A stretch of DNA of 64,000 bases, from positions 38,089,225-38,153,224 of the forward strand of contig NC_086031.1 of NCBI RefSeq assembly GCF_036323735.1, in the 5' to 3' direction. Source of the DNA: Rattus norvegicus (Eukaryota; Chordata; Mammalia; Rodentia; Muridae). The position numbers and the translations under genes are program-made. The notes below the pieces were generated by a model. The model did no database searches. It was not told where the DNA came from and was given only the letters and a program-made list of their open reading frames with translations. Positions 37,397 through 46,978 of the stretch are shown piece after piece; position 1 is the stretch's first letter; each line of letters begins with the position of its first letter.

Positions 37397-38311
37397 CTTC
37401 CTGGTTGCTGCCGCTGCAGAGAGCCCCTGGGCAGCACCCCACGAGCGAACCTGAGCCTCGGGACCACAGGTAAGACCAAATTTTCTGCTGCAAGGAAGCT
37501 GCCTGGTGAGCTTGGGACACACGGAAGCAGAATTTCTCTAGGACCAGGCACGTTCTGTGTTTACCGGAAGTCCCACACCCGCGGATCCCGGCCCGCAGCA
37601 GATCTCTGCTCCCAGACCTGGTGAGAGAGAGACCCAACCGCCTGGTCAGGTGGGCACTCCTGAGGCTGCAGAGCGGAAGAGACCACCAACACTGCTCACC
37701 CCTGCCCACATCCCTGGCCCAAGAGGAAACTGTATAAGGCCTCTGGGCTCCCGTGGGGGAGGGCCCAGGAGCAGCAGGACACCTGCATGAGACACCTCCG
37801 AAACCTGAAAGAAACAGACGGATAAACAGTTCTCTGCACCCAAATCCCGTGGGAGGGAGAGCTAAACCTTCAGAGAGGCAGACAAGCCTGGGAAACCAGA
37901 AGAGACTGCTCCCTGCACACACATCTCGGACGCCAGAGGAAAAAGCCAAAGACCATCTGGAACCCTGGTGCACTGAAGCTCCCGGAAGGGGCAGCACAGG
38001 TATTCCTGGTTGCTGCCGCTGCAGAGAGCCCCTGGGCAGCACCCCACAAGCGAACTTGAGCCTCAGGACCACAGGTAAGACCAAATTTTCTGCTGCAAGA
38101 AAGCTGCCTGGTGAACTCAAGACACAGGCCCACAGGAACAGCTGAAGAATTGTAGAGAGGAAAAACTACACGCCCGAAAGCAGAACACTCTGTCCCCATA
38201 ACTGACTGAAAGAGAGGAAAACAGGTCTACAGCACTCCTGACACACAGGCTTATAGGACAGTCTAGCCACTGTCAGAAATAGCAGAACAAAGTAACACTA
38301 GAGATAATCTG
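37397..38311 (+). promoter_or_regulatory. L1 5'UTR with ~605-bp tandem repeat units
   Basis: GC-rich and CpG-containing, unlike the flanking DNA. The block CTGGTTGCTGCCGCTGCAGA starting at 37401 recurs at 38006, a period of 605 bp; about 110 bp of the second unit aligns with the first at only a few mismatches. So the leader is one complete unit plus part of another. In rat L1 this left end is known to be a CpG-rich promoter region. Transcription would start at or near the left end and run into ORF1. The unit resembles the monomer logic of mouse L1 promoters but has a different sequence. Confidence 0.85.
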
Positions 38312-39385
38312 ATGGCGAGAGGCAAGCGCAGGAACCCAAGCAGCAGAAACCAAGACTACATGCCATCATCGGAGCCCAATTCTCCCACTAAAACGAAAAT
38401 GGAATATCCAAACACACCAGAAAAGCAAGATCTAGTTTCAAAATCATATTTGATCATGATGCTGGAGGACTTCAAGAAAGACATGAACACACTTAGGGAA
38501 ACACAGGAAAACATTAATAAACAAGTAGAAGCCTACATAGAGGAATCGCAAAAATCCCTGAAAGAATTCCAGGAAAACACAATCAAACAGTTGAAGGAAT
38601 TAAAAATGGAAATAGAAGCAATCAAGAAAGAACACATGGAAACAACCCTGGATATAGAAAACCAAAAGAAGAGACAAGGAGCTGTAGATACAAGCTTCAC
38701 CAACAGAATACAAGAGATGGAAGAGAGAATCTCAGGAGCAGAAGATTCCATAGAAATCATTGACTCAACTGTCAAAGATAATGTAAAGCGGAAAAAGCTA
38801 CTGGTCCAAAACATACAGGAAATCCAGGACTCAATGAGAAGATCAAACCTAAGGATAATAGGTATAGAAGAGAGTGAAGACTCCCAGCTCAAAGGACCAG
38901 TAAATATCTTCAACAAAATCATAGAAGAAAACTTCCCTAACCTAAATAAAGAGATACCCATAGACATACAGGAAGCCTACAGAACTCCAAATAGATTGGA
39001 CCAGAAAAGAAACACCTCCCGTCACGTAATTGTCAAAACACCAAACACACAAAATAAAGAAAGAATATTAAAAGCAGTAAGGGAAAAAGGTCAAGTAACA
39101 TATAAAGGGAGACCTATCAGAATCACACCAGACTTCTCGCCAGAAACTATGAAGGCCAGAAGATCCTGGACTGATGTTATACAGACCCTAAGAGAACACA
39201 AATGCCAGCCCAGGTTACTGTATCCAGCAAAACTCTCAATTAACATTGATGGAGAAACCAAGATATTCCATGACAAAACCAAATTTACACAATATCTTTC
39301 TACAAATCCAGCACTACAAAGGATAATAAATGGTAAAGCCCAACATAAGGAGGCAAGCTATACCCTAGAAGAAGCAAGAAACTAA
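38312..39385 (+). CDS. L1 ORF1 protein, intact (RNA-binding chaperone)
   Basis: 357 codons, uninterrupted. ORF1p trimers coat L1 RNA in the cytoplasmic ribonucleoprotein and act as nucleic-acid chaperone during target-primed reverse transcription. Visible layout: basic N-terminus (about 1-45), long heptad-rich coiled coil (about 46-173, many Glu/Lys/Leu/Ile), RNA-recognition-motif domain (about 175-272, with NLRIIGIEESED at 179-190 and RHVIVKTPN at 237-245) and C-terminal domain (about 273-340, with TPDFSPETMKARRSWTDVI and YPAKLS). Length matches murine ORF1. The start is the first ATG of the open frame, in ATGGCGAGAGG, homologous to the start in the 11.08 kb relic. It is followed by a 59-nt spacer to the ancestral ORF2 ATG. 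No damage seen. Confidence 0.96.
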   Translation: MARGKRRNPSSRNQDYMPSSEPNSPTKTKMEYPNTPEKQDLVSKSYLIMMLEDFKKDMNTLRETQENINKQVEAYIEESQKSLKEFQENTIKQLKELKMEIEAIKKEHMETTLDIENQKKRQGAVDTSFTNRIQEMEERISGAEDSIEIIDSTVKDNVKRKKLLVQNIQEIQDSMRRSNLRIIGIEESEDSQLKGPVNIFNKIIEENFPNLNKEIPIDIQEAYRTPNRLDQKRNTSRHVIVKTPNTQNKERILKAVREKGQVTYKGRPIRITPDFSPETMKARRSWTDVIQTLREHKCQPRLLYPAKLSINIDGETKIFHDKTKFTQYLSTNPALQRIINGKAQHKEASYTLEEARN

Positions 39386-39444
39386 TCGTCTTGGCAACAA
39401 AACAAAGAGAATGAAAGCACACAAACATAACCTCACATCCAAAT

Positions 39445-39522
39445 ATGAATATAAAGGGAAACAATAATCACTATTCCTTAATATCTCTCAATATCAATGG
39501 CCTCCCCAATAAAAAGACATAG
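39445..39522 (+). pseudogene. Displaced ORF2 N-terminus (ancestral start, frameshifted)
   Basis: The ATG at 39445 is where ORF2 begins in the family (homologous to 12221). It opens only 25 codons before TAG at 39520. Compared with the 12.26 kb relic, 5 bp are missing after ATCAATGG (eight bases ACTCAATT there, three here, before CCCCAATAAAA). The conserved segment Leu-Asn-Ile-Asn-Gly-Leu at its end holds the first catalytic-site Asn of the L1 endonuclease, now cut off from the rest of ORF2. Confidence 0.9.
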
Positions 39523-42500
39523 ATTAACAAACTGGATACGCAACGAGGACCCTGCATTCTGCTGCCTACAGGAAACACACCTCAGAGACAAAGACAGACA
39601 CTACCTCAGAGTGAAAGGCTGGAAAACTACTTTCCAAGCAAATGGTCAGAAGAAGCAAGCTGGAGTAGCCATTCTAATATCAAATAAAATCAATTTCCAA
39701 CTAAAAGTCATCAAAAAAGATAAGGAAGGACACTTCATATTCATCAAAGGAAAAATCCACCAAGATGAACTCTCAATCCTAAATATCTATGCCCCAAATA
39801 CAAGGGCACCTACATACATAAAAGAAACCTTACTAAAGCTCAAAACACACATTGCACCTCACACAATAATAGTGGGAGATTTCAACACCCCACTTTCATC
39901 AATGGACAGATCATGGAAACAGAAATTAAACAGTGATGTCGACAGACTAAGAGAAGTCATGAGCCAAATGGACTTAACGGATATTTATAGAACATTCTAT
40001 CCTAAAGCAAAAGGATATACCTTCTTCTCAGCTCCTCATGGTACTTTCTCCAAAATTGATCATATAATTGGTCAAAAAACGGGCCTCAACAGGTACAGAA
40101 AGATAGAAATAATCCCATGCGTGCTATCGGACCACCACGGCCTAAAACTGGTCTTCAATAACAATCAAGGAAGAATGCCCACATATACGTGGAAATTGAA
40201 CAATGCTCTACTCAATGATAACCTGGTCAAGGAAGAAATAAAGAAAGAAATTAAAAACTTTTTAGAATTTAATGAAAATGAAGATACAACATACTCAAAA
40301 TTATGGGACACAATGAAAGCTGTGCTAAGAGGAAAACTCATAGCGCTGAGTGCCTGCAGAAAGAAACAGGAAAGAGCATATGTCAGCAGCTTGACAGCAC
40401 ACCTAAAAGCTCTAGAACAAAAAGAAGCAAATACACCCAGGAGGAGTAGAAGGCAGGAAATAATCAAACTCAGAGCTGAAATCAACCAAGTAGAAAAAAA
40501 AAGGACCATAGAAAGAATCAACAGAACCAAAAGTTGGTTCTTTGAGAAAATCAACAAGATAGATAAACCCTTAGCCAGACTAACGAGAGGACACAGAGAG
40601 TGCGTCCAAATTAACAAAATCAGAAATGAAAAGGGAGACATAAATACAGATTCAGAGGAAATTCAAAAAATCATCAGATCTTTCTATAAAAACCTATATT
40701 CAACAAAATTTGAAAATTTTCAGGAAATGGACAATTTCCTAGACAGATACCAGGTATCGAAGTTAAATCAGGAACAGATAAACCAGTTAAACAACCCCAT
40801 AACTCCTAAGGAAATAGAAGCAGTCATTAACGGTCTCCCAACCAAAAAGAGCCCAGTTCCAGACGGGTTTAGTGCAGAATTCTATCAAACCTTCATAGAA
40901 GACCTCATACCAATATTATCCAAACTATTCCACAAAATTGAAACAGATGGAGCCCTACCGAATTCCTTCTACGAAGCCACAATTACTTTTATACCTAAAC
41001 CACACAAAGACACATCAAAGAAAGAGAACTTCAGACCAAGTTCCCTTATGAATATCGACGCAAAAATACTCAATAAAATTCTGGCAAACCGAGTTCAAGA
41101 GCACATCAAAACAATCATCCACCATGATCAAGTAGGCTTCATCCCAGGCATGCAGGGATGGTTTAATATACGGAAAACCATCAACGTGATCCATTATATA
41201 AACAAACTGAAAGAACAGAACCACATGATCATTTCATTAGATGCTGAGAAAGCATTTGACAAAATTCAACACCCCTTCATGATAAAAGTCCTGGAAAGAA
41301 TAGGAATTCAAGGCCCATACCTAAACATAGTAAAAGCCATATACAGCAAACCAGTTGCTAACATTAAACTAAATGGAGAAAAACTTGAAGCAATCCCACT
41401 AAAATCAGGGACTAGACAAGGCTGCCCACTCTCTCCCTACTTATTCAATATAGTTCTTGAAGTTCTAGCCAGAGCAATCAGACAACAAAAGGAGATCAAA
41501 GGGATACAGATCAGAAAAGAAGAGGTCAAAATATCACTATTTGCAGATGACATGATAGTATATTTAAGTGATCCCAAAAGTTCCACCAGAGAACTACTAA
41601 AGCTGATAAACAACTTCAGCAAAGTGGCTGGGTATAAAATTAACTCAAATAAATCAGTTACCTTCCTCTATACAAAAGAGAAACAAGCCGAGAAAGAAAT
41701 TAGGGAAACGACACCCTTCATAATAGACCCAAATAATATAAAGTACCTCAGTGTGACTTTAACCAAGCAAGTAAAAGATCTGTACAATAAGAACTTCAAG
41801 ACACTGAGGAAAGAAATTGAAGAAGACCTCAGAAGATGGAAAGATCTCCCATGCTCATGGATTGGCAGGATTAATATAGTAAAAATGGCCATTTTACCAA
41901 AAGCAATCTACAGATTCAATGCAATCCCCATCAAAATACCAATCCAATTCTTCAAAGAGTTAGACAGAACAATTTGCAAATTCATCTGGAATAACAAAAA
42001 ACCCAGGATAGCTAAAGCTATCCTCAACAATAAAAGGACTTCAGGGGGAATCACTATCCCTGAACTCAAGCAGTATTACAGAGCAATAGTGATAAAAACT
42101 GCATGGTATTGGTACAGAGACAGACAGATAGACCAATGGAATAGAATTGAAGACCCAGAAATGAACCCACACACCTATGGTCACTTGATTTTTGATAAAG
42201 GAGCCAAAACCATCCAATGGAAAAAAGATAGCATTTTCAGCAAATGGTGCTGGTTCAACTGGAGGGCAACATGTAGAAGAATGCAGATCGATCCATGTTT
42301 ATCACCCTGTACAAAGCTTAAGTCCAAGTGGATCAAGGACCTCCACATCAAACCAGACACACTCAAACTAATAGAAGAAAATCTAGGGAAGCATCTGGAA
42401 CACATGGGCACTGGAAAAAATTTCCTGAACAAAACACCAATGGCTTATGCTCTAAGATCAAGAATCGACAAATGGGATCTCATAAAACTGCAAAGCTTCT

Positions 42501-43267
42501 GTAAGGCAAAGGACACTGTGGTTAGGACAAAACGGCAACCAACAGATTGGGAAAAGATCTTTTCCAATCCTACAACAGATAGAGGCCTTTTATCCAAAAT
42601 ATACAAAGAACTCAAGAAGTTAGACCGCAGGGAAACAAATAACCCTATTAAAAAATGGGGTTCAGAGCTAAACAAAGAATTCACAGCTGAGGAATGCCGA
42701 ATGGCTGAGAAACACCTAAAGAAATGTTCAACATCTTTAGTTATAAGGGAAATGCAAATCAAAACAACCCTGAGATTTCACCTCACACCAGTGCGATTGG
42801 CTAAGATCAAAAACTCAGGTGACAGCAGATGCTGGCGAGGATGTGGAGAAAGAGGAACACTCCTCCATTGTTGGTGGGATTGCAGACTGGTAAAACCATT
42901 CTGGAAATCAGTCTGGAGGTTCCTCAGAAAATTGGACATTGAACTGCCTGAGGATCCAGCTATACCTCTCTTGGGCATATACCCAAAAGATGCCTCAACA
43001 TATAAAAGAGACACGTGCTCCACTATGTTCATCGCAGCCTTATGTGTAATAGCCAGAAGCTGGAAAGAACCCAGATGCCCTTCAACAGAGGAATGGATAC
43101 AGAAAATGTGGTACATCTACACAATGGAATATTACTCAGCTATCAAAAACAACGAGTTTATGAAATTCGTAGGCAAAAGGTTGGAACTGGAAAATATCAT
43201 CCTGAGTGAGCTAACCCAATCACAGAAAGACATACATGGTATGCACTCATTGATAAGTGGCTATTAG
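39497..43267 (+). CDS. L1 ORF2 protein, N-terminally truncated (endonuclease/reverse transcriptase)
   Basis: 1256 codons open from an ATG that sits just at the 5-bp deletion; 19 codons shorter than the ancestral frame implies. ORF2p nicks DNA and copies L1 RNA at the nick. Seen: endonuclease Glu26 (QETHL), YAPN, Asp128/Asn130 (GDFN), Ser211-Asp212-His213; reverse transcriptase with SLDAEKAFD, TRQGCPLSPYLFN and the catalytic F682-A-D-D685; C-terminal cysteine motif C1112-X3-C1116-X7-H1124-X4-C1129. Missing: the first beta strand with the conserved endonuclease Asn. Two changes at normally constant positions: FRPSS (usual Ile at the fourth place) and KSPVPDG (usual Gly). The ATG context has T at -3 and G at +4. 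RT activity is plausible; endonuclease activity is doubtful. Confidence 0.93.
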   Translation: MASPIKRHRLTNWIRNEDPAFCCLQETHLRDKDRHYLRVKGWKTTFQANGQKKQAGVAILISNKINFQLKVIKKDKEGHFIFIKGKIHQDELSILNIYAPNTRAPTYIKETLLKLKTHIAPHTIIVGDFNTPLSSMDRSWKQKLNSDVDRLREVMSQMDLTDIYRTFYPKAKGYTFFSAPHGTFSKIDHIIGQKTGLNRYRKIEIIPCVLSDHHGLKLVFNNNQGRMPTYTWKLNNALLNDNLVKEEIKKEIKNFLEFNENEDTTYSKLWDTMKAVLRGKLIALSACRKKQERAYVSSLTAHLKALEQKEANTPRRSRRQEIIKLRAEINQVEKKRTIERINRTKSWFFEKINKIDKPLARLTRGHRECVQINKIRNEKGDINTDSEEIQKIIRSFYKNLYSTKFENFQEMDNFLDRYQVSKLNQEQINQLNNPITPKEIEAVINGLPTKKSPVPDGFSAEFYQTFIEDLIPILSKLFHKIETDGALPNSFYEATITFIPKPHKDTSKKENFRPSSLMNIDAKILNKILANRVQEHIKTIIHHDQVGFIPGMQGWFNIRKTINVIHYINKLKEQNHMIISLDAEKAFDKIQHPFMIKVLERIGIQGPYLNIVKAIYSKPVANIKLNGEKLEAIPLKSGTRQGCPLSPYLFNIVLEVLARAIRQQKEIKGIQIRKEEVKISLFADDMIVYLSDPKSSTRELLKLINNFSKVAGYKINSNKSVTFLYTKEKQAEKEIRETTPFIIDPNNIKYLSVTLTKQVKDLYNKNFKTLRKEIEEDLRRWKDLPCSWIGRINIVKMAILPKAIYRFNAIPIKIPIQFFKELDRTICKFIWNNKKPRIAKAILNNKRTSGGITIPELKQYYRAIVIKTAWYWYRDRQIDQWNRIEDPEMNPHTYGHLIFDKGAKTIQWKKDSIFSKWCWFNWRATCRRMQIDPCLSPCTKLKSKWIKDLHIKPDTLKLIEENLGKHLEHMGTGKNFLNKTPMAYALRSRIDKWDLIKLQSFCKAKDTVVRTKRQPTDWEKIFSNPTTDRGLLSKIYKELKKLDRRETNNPIKKWGSELNKEFTAEECRMAEKHLKKCSTSLVIREMQIKTTLRFHLTPVRLAKIKNSGDSRCWRGCGERGTLLHCWWDCRLVKPFWKSVWRFLRKLDIELPEDPAIPLLGIYPKDASTYKRDTCSTMFIAALCVIARSWKEPRCPSTEEWIQKMWYIYTMEYYSAIKNNEFMKFVGKRLELENIILSELTQSQKDIHGMHSLISGY

Positions 43268-44003
43268 CCCAAATGCTTGAATTACCCTAGATCCCTAGAA
43301 CAAACGAAACTCAAGACGGATGATCAAAATGTGAATGCTTCACTCCTTCTTTAAATGAGGAAAAAGAATACCCTTGGCAGGGAAGGGAGAGGCAAAGATT
43401 AAAACAGAGACTGAAGGAACACCCATTCAGAGCCTGCCCCACATGTGGCCCATACATAAACAGCCACCCAATTAGACAAGATGGATGAAGCAAAGAAGTG
43501 CAGACTGACAGGAGCCGGATGTAGATCGCTCCTGAGAGACACAGCCAGAATACAGCAAATACAGAGGCGAAAGCCAGCAGCAAACCACTGAACTGAGAAT
43601 AGGTCCCCTATTGAAGGAATCAGAGAAAGAACTGGAAGAGCTTGAAGGGGCTCGAGACCCCAAAAGTACAACAATGTCAAGCAACCAGAGCTTCCAGGGA
43701 CTAAGCCACTACCTAAAGACTATACATGGACTGACCCTGGACTCTGACCCCATAGGTAGCAATGAATATCCTAGTAAGAGCACCAGTGGAAGGGGAAGCC
43801 CTGGGTCCTGCTAAGACTGAACCCCCAGTGAAGTAGTCTATGGGGGGAGGGCGGCAATGGGGGGAGGGTTGGGAGGGGAATACCCATAAGGAAGGGGAGG
43901 GGGGAGGGGGATGTTTGCCCGGAAAGTGGGAAAGGGAATAACACTCGATATGTATATAAGAAATACTCAAGTTAATAATAAAAAAAATAAAATAAAATAA
44001 AAA
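43268..44003 (+). other. L1 3'UTR with G-rich polypurine tract and A-rich tail
   Basis: The 3'UTR runs from the ORF2 stop. At 43838-43915 the strand is nearly all G/A with many runs of 3-6 G, a feature shared by the copies at 47.5 and 60.2 kb and potentially able to form G-quadruplexes. It ends GTATATAAGAAATACTCAAG and an A/AATAAA-rich tail (AATAAA at 43986, 43991 and 43996). Confidence 0.9.
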
Positions 44004-44024
44004 CCTATTATTTTGCACAGAAAA
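44004..44024 (+). other. Probable short 3' transduction plus poly(A)
   Basis: CCTATTATTTTGCACAG (44004-44020) is not part of the L1 end seen in the other copies here. It lies between the L1 A-rich tail and a second A tract that runs into the right target duplication. The last AATAAA (43996-44001) is 19 nt before the end of the segment, a normal cleavage distance. This is consistent with polyadenylation just beyond the 3' end of the source L1. Confidence 0.75.
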
Positions 44025-44041
44025 AAAAATAATGACACAAG
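44025..44041 (+). repeat. Right target-site duplication of young L1
   Basis: Perfect copy of 37380-37396. Its leading A residues merge with the poly(A) tract. Confidence 0.95.
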
Positions 44042-45695
44042 AGCCAAAAGGACACAGATCAAGTAGTGCTTTATAAAAGTTTATTTGATTTTCATATTTT
44101 CCTCTTATTGTTAATTTTTGAATTTTATCTTTGAGACTAAATTTTACTAGATAGTGTCAAGTCAACTCTAGGCCAATCAGTTACAAAAATAACCCAAGGT
44201 AACAATAGAGTGAGCCAAAATTTCTATTATAATAAAGATGACAAAATTTGAATTACAATTCAAAAAAAGAAATAAGAGCCAAAAATCAACAGGAAAAAAT
44301 ACTATACAATGATTAGACCAATACTTATATTACATGTAATATAATAAACTAAACAAACTAAAACAGTACTTGACTCTATACACTAGAAAAATTAAATATA
44401 AGTAAACATGTACGTTTAAATTAAGAAAGTGGAATAAAAGGCTTTGTTGCTAACACTTAACCTAAGAAAACTGGATGAGCTCTGCTTATTAGGTAAAGTA
44501 CATTTCAAACAAGTACCAACAGTGCTAAACGGGGAATTCATTGTGAAAGTTCATGCTCCTGATAACTGTAAACATCTCACATTAAAAATGAAAGTAATTC
44601 CATGAGGAGTAACAGGGGGTTTGAAGGTTCCATTTTCCAGTAGCTTACAGAACATAGTGAAAATATATAAGTATAAAAGAATGGGAACGACAGTATAAAA
44701 ATGCCTAGCCTGGCTGATACCAACAGAACACTCAATTCCACCATCTCCAAAATAAAAGAAATCTTAGTAAATCGGATGCGTATAGAAGCATATGAAAAAC
44801 TTTTTCTGAACACATTAGGATTAAATGAAAATGAGCCAGAGAATATACCGAGAAAAACTTTCGTATCTTTGAAACCAAATAAAATGTTTAAAGATCCAAT
44901 GGGTCAGTTAGGAAACTGAGAACACAAACTGAAATAAAGAAAATTAAAACACGATGTGTTGATGAATTAGATCCAAAGATGTCATTGAAATTCTTAGCAT
45001 GGGGTTGACGTCTCCACCTCTTCCCTCTCTTTACCCCATGGCTCCCCATACCTTTTCTCAGACGTATGTTCTTTCTTATAACTGGTGCTTATGAAAGTCG
45101 AATGGGGCATTTAGTAAGGGTTGGAGTAACTAACCTCATCCAGCCATGCTGAGATCATTGCTATGAACTCACTAAATGTACACTGAGTTGTCTTTGACTA
45201 GACAGTCTTTTGCAATTTCTATTCAAAAAGTACCACAATGAGATTTTACAGATATGATATTCATATCGTTTTCAAATTTGTTGCAACATTTTAATTCTAA
45301 GGAATGATTTTCATAGCTGATTGATAATCTTCTGCACATTATGAATATCTATGTATATGCACATATATAGATACACATATATGACTTTGAGACTCTCTAG
45401 ATCAAGCTGAACTGTGGGCATATCTGTGGGGGTCAGTTTGATTGCTTGGATGATTTGATAAAATCAATCTGAAAGCAGGTGTCACTATTGCATGATTTGT
45501 GGCCTTGTGCCATATAATAGTCAAGAGAAAGGACTTCACTAATTTTGCATGCTTTCGCAAACTCACTTTGTGTGTTCATAACAGCGGATGTGATGTGTCT
45601 CTTTAAGTTCCCATTGCCCTGAGTATATGATAGAACATACCCTGCAATTTTGACCTAATATAAACTCTCTACTAATTGTTTTATTTCTAAAATTT
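44042..45695. other. No gene seen; host DNA downstream of the young L1
   Basis: AT-rich, no repeat recognised. A 72-codon plus-strand open frame at 44701-44919 has a non-repetitive, charged composition but no recognisable domain or partner exon. Not called as a gene. Confidence 0.45.
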
Positions 45696-45699
45696 TATT

Positions 45700-45897
45700 T
45701 CATTGCTGTTATGTGTGTATATGTGTTAGAGGGAAAACTACCCCATGTGTGAAAAAGTATGTTGAGTTCAGCAGTGGGTACTGGATCAACTGTAGCCGGG
45801 TCATGAGGTACTCCACAAAGATGCTGAGAATGGAATTCCAGGACCCTTGAAGAAAAGTACATGTTCTTAACTATTGAGATTTCTCTCCAGCCCTGTT
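45700..45897 (-). mobile_element. B3-type SINE relic
   Basis: GTTATGTGTGTATATGTGTTAGAGGG, GTGGGTACTGGATCAACTGTAGCCGGGTCATGAGG and TTCTTAACTATTGAGATTTCTCTCCAGCCCT (inverted head). Confidence 0.65.
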
Positions 45898-46486
45898 CTT
45901 AATTATTTGTCCTTTGTCAGAGTACTTTTAATCTCAGCAAAAGTAATAAAACTAGAGAAATGTTCTTTTAGTTTTCTATTTATCCACAATAGATTTAATG
46001 ATGGCAATGTCTTTTGACTGACACCTGAACGTAGCCACATCTGTCTATATCTTAGCCATAAAAATGCATTGTTTAAATTTAAGTGCTCTCCACACTGTCT
46101 AGAATTTTCCTTCTGATTTCTATGATTAACTTGTTTAATGAGGCTGAAAAGAAGTCTCCCACACCCTGCTTACACACCAACAATGCATGAGTGGATAAAC
46201 AGCAACTTCTCATCAATCTCCCTGACTTCCTCTTATCGTCTAACAGCAGGAATAGATTAAAAACTTAATACCACTTCTGAATTCATGTAGATACCCTCCC
46301 CTCACATGTATCATCATATATAACAATGTAAACCTGTAGGTTCCTGGTTTAACCTTCCATGGTTATCTATAGAATATGTCAAAGATTTATTGAAATCTAA
46401 AGTGATTAAAAAGCAATCATAAGTGACAAAAACAACTATCAAGAGATACATAGTTATTCAAGCACATGTAATTATGAGAAATTAAC

Positions 46487-46690
46487 GAAGTAGAAGCTGA
46501 GGCTAGAAGGCTGGCTTGTCTGTTCAGATAACAAAACTCACAATTGCTTCCCAGCTCCCACATTAGCTTGTTCACAACTACCTGTCCTTAAGGTCAATGG
46601 GATTAAATACGTCTCTGGCCTCCTCAGTCTCAATCACACACATACACACATAGACACAAAGACACATACACAGTAGTCAATCTGAAGCAA
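46487..46690 (+). mobile_element. B3-type SINE relic
   Basis: GCTGGCTTGTCTGTTCAGATAAC, ATTGCTTCCCAGCTCCCACATTAGCTTGTTCACAACTACCTGTCC and TCTCTGGCCTCC, ending in a CA-rich tail (46633-46670). Confidence 0.65.
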
Positions 46691-46744
46691 CACTTCAGTG
46701 TAAACATCTATTTTATAGAATAAACTTAAAGGAAGGCAGCACTG

Positions 46745-46978
46745 GCTAATTAAATTTCTTTCTTGTTTTTGTTTTGTTTTTGATTTGGTTTTTGTTCTTT
46801 TGTCTTTTGGGGCTTTTATTTGTTTTTTGGTTTTTTTTTTTTTTATTTTGTTTTGTTTTCAAGACATGGTTCCTCTGGCTAGCCCTAACTATCCCAGAAC
46901 TTACTTTGTAGACCAGGCTAACCCCAATCTCAGAGATCTACTTGCCTCTTACTTGAGTTTCTTATTCCTGCCATAAAT
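46745..46978 (-). mobile_element. B1 SINE with long T-rich (poly-A complement) tail
   Basis: T/G-rich tail 46757-46858, then inverted B1: AAGACATGGTTCCTCTGGCTAGCCC, CCCAGAACTTACTTTGTAGACCAGGCTAACCCC and CAGAGATCTACTTGCCTC. Confidence 0.85.

Larger units (their letters stand above)
37397..44024 (+). mobile_element. Young full-length LINE-1 (rat type)
   Basis: A 6.6-kb non-LTR retrotransposon: 5'UTR 37397-38311, ORF1 38312-39385, ORF2 39497-43267, 3'UTR 43268-about 43980 with a G-rich polypurine tract, then A-rich tail, a 17-nt extra segment and a second A tract. It is bounded by perfect 17-bp target duplications. ORF1 and 1256 codons of ORF2 are open, so insertion is recent. One disabling feature is a 5-bp deletion at the ORF2 start. 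The L1 3' ends at 26.65, 47.53 and 60.03 kb are related copies. Confidence 0.98.

Noticed and set aside
37753..38145. 130-codon plus-strand open frame in the L1 5'UTR
   Set aside because: It lies within the GC-rich leader, overlaps the 605-bp repeat unit and has no similarity to a known L1 product. A chance frame is the simplest reading.
38533..38967. 144-codon minus-strand frame opposite ORF1 (and similar ones opposite ORF2 at 40165-40641)
   Set aside because: Shadows of A-rich ORF1/ORF2 coding DNA; no independent evidence.
44701..44919. 72-codon plus-strand frame with charged, protein-like composition
   Set aside because: I could not match it to any family, and it has no neighbouring exon or retroposition marks. 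Left as unassigned.
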